DNA of 10,162 nucleotides from an uncultured Eubacteriales bacterium (GTDB taxonomy: Bacteria; Bacillota; Clostridia; Oscillospirales; CAG-382). Each line of letters begins with the position of its first letter. Within the stretch, counting starts at the first letter, position 1. A program made the translations under genes and the position numbers. A model generated the notes under the pieces. The model worked only from the letters and a program-made list of their open reading frames with translations, was not told where the DNA came from and made no database searches. Shown here in pieces: positions 7,225 through 10,162 of the stretch. Where the stretch lies: assembly GCA_900554405.1 (NCBI GenBank), contig USHI01000043.1:1-10162 (forward strand). The letters are read 5' to 3'.

Positions 7225-8160
7225 ATGCCTCTCGTAACAACAAAAGAAATGTTCGAAAAAGCCTATAAGGGCGGTTATGCCATCGGCGCCTTCAATGTCA
7301 ACAATATGGAGATCATCCAGGGCATCACGGAAGCCGCAAAGGAAGAAAATGCCCCTCTTATCCTTCAGGTTTCCTCCGGCGCAAGAAAGTATGCCAAGCA
7401 CACCTATCTTGTAAAGCTCGTTGAAGCCGCTATCGAGGATACCGGGCTTCCCATATGCCTCCATCTCGATCACGGCGATACCTTCGAGCTCTGCAAATCC
7501 TGCATCGACGGCGGCTTCACCTCCGTTATGATCGACGGCTCCCACTTCCCGTTCGAAGAAAACGTCGAACTCACCAAGAAGGTCGTTGAATATGCTCACG
7601 ATCACGGCGTAGTTGTCGAAGGCGAACTCGGCCGTCTTGCCGGCATCGAAGATGCCGTCAACGTTTCCGCCAAGGACGCTTCCTACACCGATCCCGATCA
7701 GGTTCAGGAATTCGTGGAAAGGACCGGCGTTGACTCTCTTGCAATCGCTATCGGCACCAGCCACGGCGCATACAAGTTCAAGCCCGGTCAGAAGCCCCAG
7801 CTCCGCTTCGACATTCTCGAAGAAGTCGAAAAGCGTCTCCCCGGCTTCCCGATAGTTCTTCACGGCGCTTCCTCCGTCATTCCGAAGTATGTCGATATCA
7901 TCAACGCCAACGGCGGCAGAATGCCCGATGCTATCGGTATCCCCGAAGATATGCTCCGTAAGGCTGCTTCCATGGCTGTCTGCAAGATCAACATCGACTC
8001 CGACCTCCGTCTTGCTATGACCGCGGCTATCCGCCAGCACTTCAACGAACATCCCGAGCATTTCGATCCGCGTCAGTATCTTGCTCCGGGCAGAGACAAT
8101 ATCAGAGAGCTTGTCAAGCACAAGATTGTTGATGTTCTCGGCTGCAACGGCAAAGCATAA
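7225..8160 (+). CDS. fba: class II fructose-bisphosphate aldolase
   Basis: Zinc-dependent aldolase splitting fructose 1,6-bisphosphate into dihydroxyacetone phosphate and glyceraldehyde 3-phosphate, in the cytoplasm. The 311-residue length is normal for the class IIB (FbaA-like) group. Visible motifs: HLDHGD at 80-85 with catalytic Asp82 and zinc ligand His83; VEGELGRLAG at 131-140; zinc ligand His180 in IGTSHGAYKF; zinc ligand His213 in LHGASSV; phosphate/substrate-binding NIDSDLR at 256-262. A tagatose-bisphosphate aldolase cannot be fully excluded, but the divergent phosphofructokinase favours glycolysis. Start ATG 7225 has AAAGGAG eight bases upstream and its own TTGACA promoter. Codon choice is more uniform than in neighbouring genes (many CTC/CTT, GAA, AAG, GTT, TCC), as expected for strong expression. 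A hairpin terminator follows at 8222-8250. Identification is secure. Confidence 0.95.
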   Translation: MPLVTTKEMFEKAYKGGYAIGAFNVNNMEIIQGITEAAKEENAPLILQVSSGARKYAKHTYLVKLVEAAIEDTGLPICLHLDHGDTFELCKSCIDGGFTSVMIDGSHFPFEENVELTKKVVEYAHDHGVVVEGELGRLAGIEDAVNVSAKDASYTDPDQVQEFVERTGVDSLAIAIGTSHGAYKFKPGQKPQLRFDILEEVEKRLPGFPIVLHGASSVIPKYVDIINANGGRMPDAIGIPEDMLRKAASMAVCKINIDSDLRLAMTAAIRQHFNEHPEHFDPRQYLAPGRDNIRELVKHKIVDVLGCNGKA

Positions 8161-8162
8161 CA

Positions 8163-8250
8163 GCGCGTATTGCACCGCAGACCGCTTTTGAACGGTTATA
8201 AGCACAAAACAATATAATGAAGGCACGGGCACCGATTCGGTACCCGTGCC
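8163..8250 (+). repeat. intergenic direct repeat, copy 1 (with terminator)
   Basis: Starts GCGCGTATTGCACCGCAG three bases after the aldolase stop and ends in a hairpin terminator. The first 72 positions align without gaps to copy 2 (8378-8449) with seven mismatches. The block CACAAAACAATATAATGAAG and the GCACGGG arm are identical in both. The repeat covers no credible gene; ORFs here only reflect repeated GC-rich DNA. Confidence 0.85.
8222..8250 (+). terminator. intrinsic terminator of the aldolase gene
   Basis: Arms 8222-8234 and 8238-8250 pair over 13 positions with one C-A mismatch and a three-base loop (GGCACGGG...CCCGTGCC), followed by CTTTGTTTTTA. The sequence ACAATATA at 8209-8216 can also pair with TATATTGT at 8260-8267, giving a longer outer stem around the T tract. 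It lies 61 nt past the aldolase stop. Confidence 0.8.
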
Positions 8251-8377
8251 CTTTGTTTTTATATTGTATGTTCAAAAGGCTGCGTGCGGCGCGCTTCGAC
8301 TGCCGTACCAAGTACGTCTACGCTCGCGCGGCGCCCGCTCTGCGGCACACTCCGCTGCTGTGTTTTTCAATAGGTAT
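8251..8377. other. GC-rich spacer between the two repeat copies, with a partial inverted copy
   Basis: No credible gene. The left end (TTCAAAAGGCTGCGTGCGGC at 8271-8290) resembles the reverse complement of the first part of both repeats (TTCAAAGGCGTTCTGCGGTG in copy 2), so it may be a third, inverted and degraded copy. A short palindrome CGTACCAAGTACG (cgtac-caa-gtacg) lies at about 8303-8315. The middle is rich in CGCG/GCGC. Confidence 0.5.
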
Positions 8378-8463
8378 GCGCGTATTGCACCGCAGAACGC
8401 CTTTGAACGCTCAAAATCACAAAACAATATAATGAAGGCACGGGCGCCGTTCTGCACCCGTGC
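8378..8463 (+). repeat. intergenic direct repeat, copy 2 (with terminator-like hairpin)
   Basis: Second copy of the block starting GCGCGTATTGCACCGCAG, with seven mismatches against copy 1 over 72 aligned positions. It also ends in a GCACGGG...CCCGTGC hairpin (8438-8447 with 8454-8463, one mismatch, six-base loop) followed by TTTTT at 8464-8468, so it could act as a second terminator after the aldolase gene. The loop region differs from copy 1 while the arms are kept. Confidence 0.8.
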
Positions 8464-8479
8464 TTTTTCACTATCTAAA

Positions 8480-8514
8480 AACGGCAGAGCATGGCGTTTG
8501 CATACTCTGCCGTT
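8480..8514 (-). terminator. intrinsic terminator of the pyridoxamine kinase gene
   Basis: Arms 8480-8489 and 8505-8514 (AACGGCAGAG with CTCTGCCGTT) form a ten-pair stem, extended by ATG/CAT after one mismatch. On the minus strand the outer arm runs into TTTTTAG. It begins about 12 bases past the kinase stop codon. Confidence 0.7.
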
Positions 8515-8526
8515 ATATGTATTGCA

Positions 8527-9360
8527 TTATTTCCCGAGCGAGGCAATGAGGTCGGGAATAGCGGTTTCGAACTTCACGCCGTAGCGGTGGGATTCGTCGC
8601 CGACTGTATTTTCGATACATTTCAGCGTGAAATCGGCGGCTATCGCTGCGGAATCGTATTTGCTCCTGCCGCGAAGCAGCGCGCCGCAGAAGGCGGAGGC
8701 GAACACATCGCCGGTGCCGTGGCAGCCCTGCGGCAGACGGCGGTGGCGGTAATATTCTGTTTTTCCGTTTTCGGCGACGATAACGCCGGTGGTCGAAGGC
8801 TCGAAGGAAACGCCGGTAAGTATCACGGTTTTCATCCCCGCGCGGTAAAGCGCGCCCAGGAGCGATTCGATGTATGCCATGTCATATTCGGTGCGGTATT
8901 CGGTGCCGGTCATAAGGCAGGCTTCGGTAATATTGGGCAGCACGATATCCGCGTCCGCGCAAAGCGCAGCCATTGCGCCGACAAAATCGTCGGAAAAGCC
9001 GGGGTAAAGCACGCCGTTGTCCGCCATCGCCGGGTCCACTGCTTTGAAAGCGCCGGGGCGGCAAAGAGCGGCGAATATATCGCGCACCATTTCCGTCTGG
9101 CGCACACTGCCGAGGTAGCCGGTATAGACCGCGTCGAAGGAAATGCCTTCTTTGCGCCAGTGCGCGGCGATTTCGGGGATATCGTCCGTCAGATCGCGGA
9201 AGGTATATCCGGTAAATCCGCCTGTGTGGGTGGAAAGCACGGCGGAGGGGATAATGCAGGTTTCATGCCCGCAGGCGGAAAGTATGGGCAGCGCCACGGT
9301 GAGCGAGCATTGCCCGAGGCAGGATATATCCTGCAATGTGAGAATGCGTTTGTAATCCAT
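8527..9360 (-). CDS. PdxY-type pyridoxamine/pyridoxal kinase
   Basis: Ribokinase-fold enzyme that phosphorylates pyridoxal, pyridoxamine or pyridoxine with ATP in the vitamin B6 salvage pathway; cytoplasmic. The 277 residues match the PdxY/PdxK group. The start region TLQDISCLGQCSLTVALPIL (8-27) and TAVLSTHTGGFTGYTF-like string (here SAVLSTHTGGFTGYTF, 39-54) are the B6-vitamer binding signature. DPAMADNG at 109-116 corresponds to the usual DPVMGDNG, with Ala for Gly; LPNITEA at 141-147 is the family PN-x-x-E motif; GCHGTGDVFAS at 212-222 holds the anion hole and catalytic Asp218. Start ATG 9358-9360 has an AAAGGGT ribosome site nine bases upstream, which overlaps the end of the upstream membrane-protein gene (gap 12 nt), so the two are probably co-transcribed. 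The exact vitamer preferred cannot be told from sequence. Confidence 0.92.
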   Translation of the reverse strand: MDYKRILTLQDISCLGQCSLTVALPILSACGHETCIIPSAVLSTHTGGFTGYTFRDLTDDIPEIAAHWRKEGISFDAVYTGYLGSVRQTEMVRDIFAALCRPGAFKAVDPAMADNGVLYPGFSDDFVGAMAALCADADIVLPNITEACLMTGTEYRTEYDMAYIESLLGALYRAGMKTVILTGVSFEPSTTGVIVAENGKTEYYRHRRLPQGCHGTGDVFASAFCGALLRGRSKYDSAAIAADFTLKCIENTVGDESHRYGVKFETAIPDLIASLGK

Positions 9361-9372
9361 AGTTTTTACCCT

Positions 9373-10162
9373 TTAATCAAGATAAACAAGTGTTGCAAGA
9401 AATCTCCATGTGTCGTAAGGAACGGAGAATTCACGTTCGTAAAGAACTTCGTAATCCCGCCCGTCGGTAACCAGCCGGGATACCCATCCGTGCTCCGGGT
9501 GTTCCCAATGCGAATTGATTATCCACACCCTGCCGTGCATCCCGCGGAAGGCTTCGGTATCCTCCGTTGTGACAAATCCGGGGGCGATATGTATATCCGA
9601 AAGCCCGACGATCGGATCGAAGTTTGTGTTCAGGAAAAGCCCGTGCGTTTCGGGGAAGTTTACGGCAAACCACAGGCACCGGATGTTATCGAAAACGACC
9701 GTGTCGCCGGGGAGCACCTGCCCGGAAAGCTCATCGACGATATCCGTGACGGTTTCCTTGCCGTAAAGCAGTGTTGCCGAATAATCCGCCGCGTGCAGAA
9801 CCGCCTGCAATGCAAGCAGCACCGCGATAACCGAACGCCATGCGCAGCCCAGCCCGTATGCCGCCGCATAGGCAAGCGCAAAGTAGATCAGCGGGGCAAA
9901 GCAGACGGTATACCGCATATACATTATCGGGCGGAATACCGAAACCAGCGTTCCGGCGGCGAGTATCGCAAAGAATATGCCAAGCGCCCACACCGGGGCA
10001 TAGCATTTATTGCGCCTTGCCGCACGGACGGTAAGAAATATCAGCGCAATGTAGAAGATGATAACAACGGGGTAGAGGATCGCCCGCTTGTCCTCCGCTA
10101 TTGCCTGACCGTAAAACGGGTAGGCAAGGTTGTCGAACAGATCCTTCACCGGCTTGAAGGTG
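9373..10162 (-). CDS. multi-pass membrane protein, C-terminal part (possibly GT-C-like), 5' end outside window
   Basis: The frame is open to the right edge (TFKPVKDLFDNL...), and the GTG at 10147-10149 is likely an internal valine with no ribosome site visible, so the gene enters from outside. From that GTG I see hydrophobic segments at about 24-44 (AILYPVVIIFYIALIFLTV), 51-71 (APVWALGIFFAILAAGTLV), 79-98 (MRYTVCFAPLIYFALAYAAA) and 104-121 (WRSVIAVLLALQAVLHAAD). A soluble domain of about 135 residues follows, beginning TVTDIVDELSGQVLPGDTVVFDN and ending LATLVYLD. The RPIMYMRYTVCFAPLIYF pattern and the layout of helices plus a C-terminal outer domain recall polytopic glycosyltransferases of the GT-C/PMT_2 type, but the catalytic N-terminal part is not in view, so this is only a guess. 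It ends 12 nt before the kinase gene. Confidence 0.7.
   Translation of the reverse strand, partial: TFKPVKDLFDNLAYPFYGQAIAEDKRAILYPVVIIFYIALIFLTVRAARRNKCYAPVWALGIFFAILAAGTLVSVFRPIMYMRYTVCFAPLIYFALAYAAAYGLGCAWRSVIAVLLALQAVLHAADYSATLLYGKETVTDIVDELSGQVLPGDTVVFDNIRCLWFAVNFPETHGLFLNTNFDPIVGLSDIHIAPGFVTTEDTEAFRGMHGRVWIINSHWEHPEHGWVSRLVTDGRDYEVLYEREFSVPYDTWRFLATLVYLD

Noticed and set aside
5792..7237. A 481-residue open frame on the plus strand opposite the phosphofructokinase gene
   Set aside because: It is the antisense shadow of a securely identified gene, caused by codon bias in GC-rich DNA; it has no ribosome site and runs through the promoters of both flanking genes.
7144..8232. A 362-residue open frame on the minus strand opposite the aldolase gene
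   Set aside because: Antisense shadow of the strongly codon-biased aldolase gene; no family resemblance.
8163..8463. CRISPR array
   Set aside because: Only two repeat units of about 86 nt, each containing a terminator hairpin, with one long spacer; no regular repeat-spacer pattern and no cas genes.
8246..8584. Open frames on both strands in the aldolase-kinase intergenic region (similar peptides such as GARAFIILFC appear twice on the minus strand)
   Set aside because: The similar peptides arise because the DNA itself is a direct repeat; the frames lack ribosome sites, cross terminator hairpins and have unnatural Arg/Ala/Cys-rich composition.

Overview
The window (GC-rich, roughly 50-55% by eye) looks like chromosomal DNA of a low-copy, mostly housekeeping region from a bacterium of the Bacillota, most probably class Clostridia (Oscillospiraceae/Ruminococcaceae-like). 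The reasons are a secreted cell-wall hydrolase with a dockerin-like C-terminus and bacterial SH3 repeats, a PPi-type phosphofructokinase next to a class II aldolase, strong AGGAGG-type ribosome binding sites and Gram-positive-style promoters and terminators. No phage, transposase, CRISPR or defence genes were seen. The taxon is an inference from protein flavour, not a database result.

Layout. 1-890: the 3' two thirds of obg (GTPase of ribosome assembly), entering from the left edge. 887-1807 (minus): a three-domain S1-type RNA-binding protein converging on obg with a 4-nt overlap. 1861-2931: prfA (release factor 1), divergent from the S1 gene with only 53 nt between start codons, closed by a good hairpin terminator. 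3069-5686: a long secreted modular protein (signal peptide, GH73 glucosaminidase, two Ig-like domains, about five SH3b-like modules, Asp-Pro linker, dockerin-like tail) that is broken by a -1 type frameshift near 4311-4331. A bidirectional terminator follows at 5715-5746. 5765-7018 (minus): PPi-dependent phosphofructokinase. 7225-8160: class II fructose-bisphosphate aldolase, divergent from it, each gene with a recognisable promoter in the shared intergenic region. 8161-8526: a non-coding stretch with two copies of an approximately 86-nt repeat, each ending in a terminator hairpin. 8527-9360 (minus): PdxY-type pyridoxamine/pyridoxal kinase. 9373-10162 (minus): the C-terminal part of a multi-pass membrane protein, running off the right edge and reading into the kinase gene with a 12-nt gap.

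How they work together. obg, the S1 protein and prfA all concern the ribosome or RNA, but they lie on different strands and are not one operon. The phosphofructokinase and aldolase catalyse consecutive steps of glycolysis (fructose 6-phosphate to fructose 1,6-bisphosphate to triose phosphates) and are transcribed away from a common control region. The modular wall hydrolase is a single-gene unit. The kinase and membrane protein look co-transcribed but have no obvious functional link.

I did not find a convincing undescribed system. The points most worth checking are the frameshifted dockerin-bearing autolysin and the duplicated terminator-bearing intergenic repeat.
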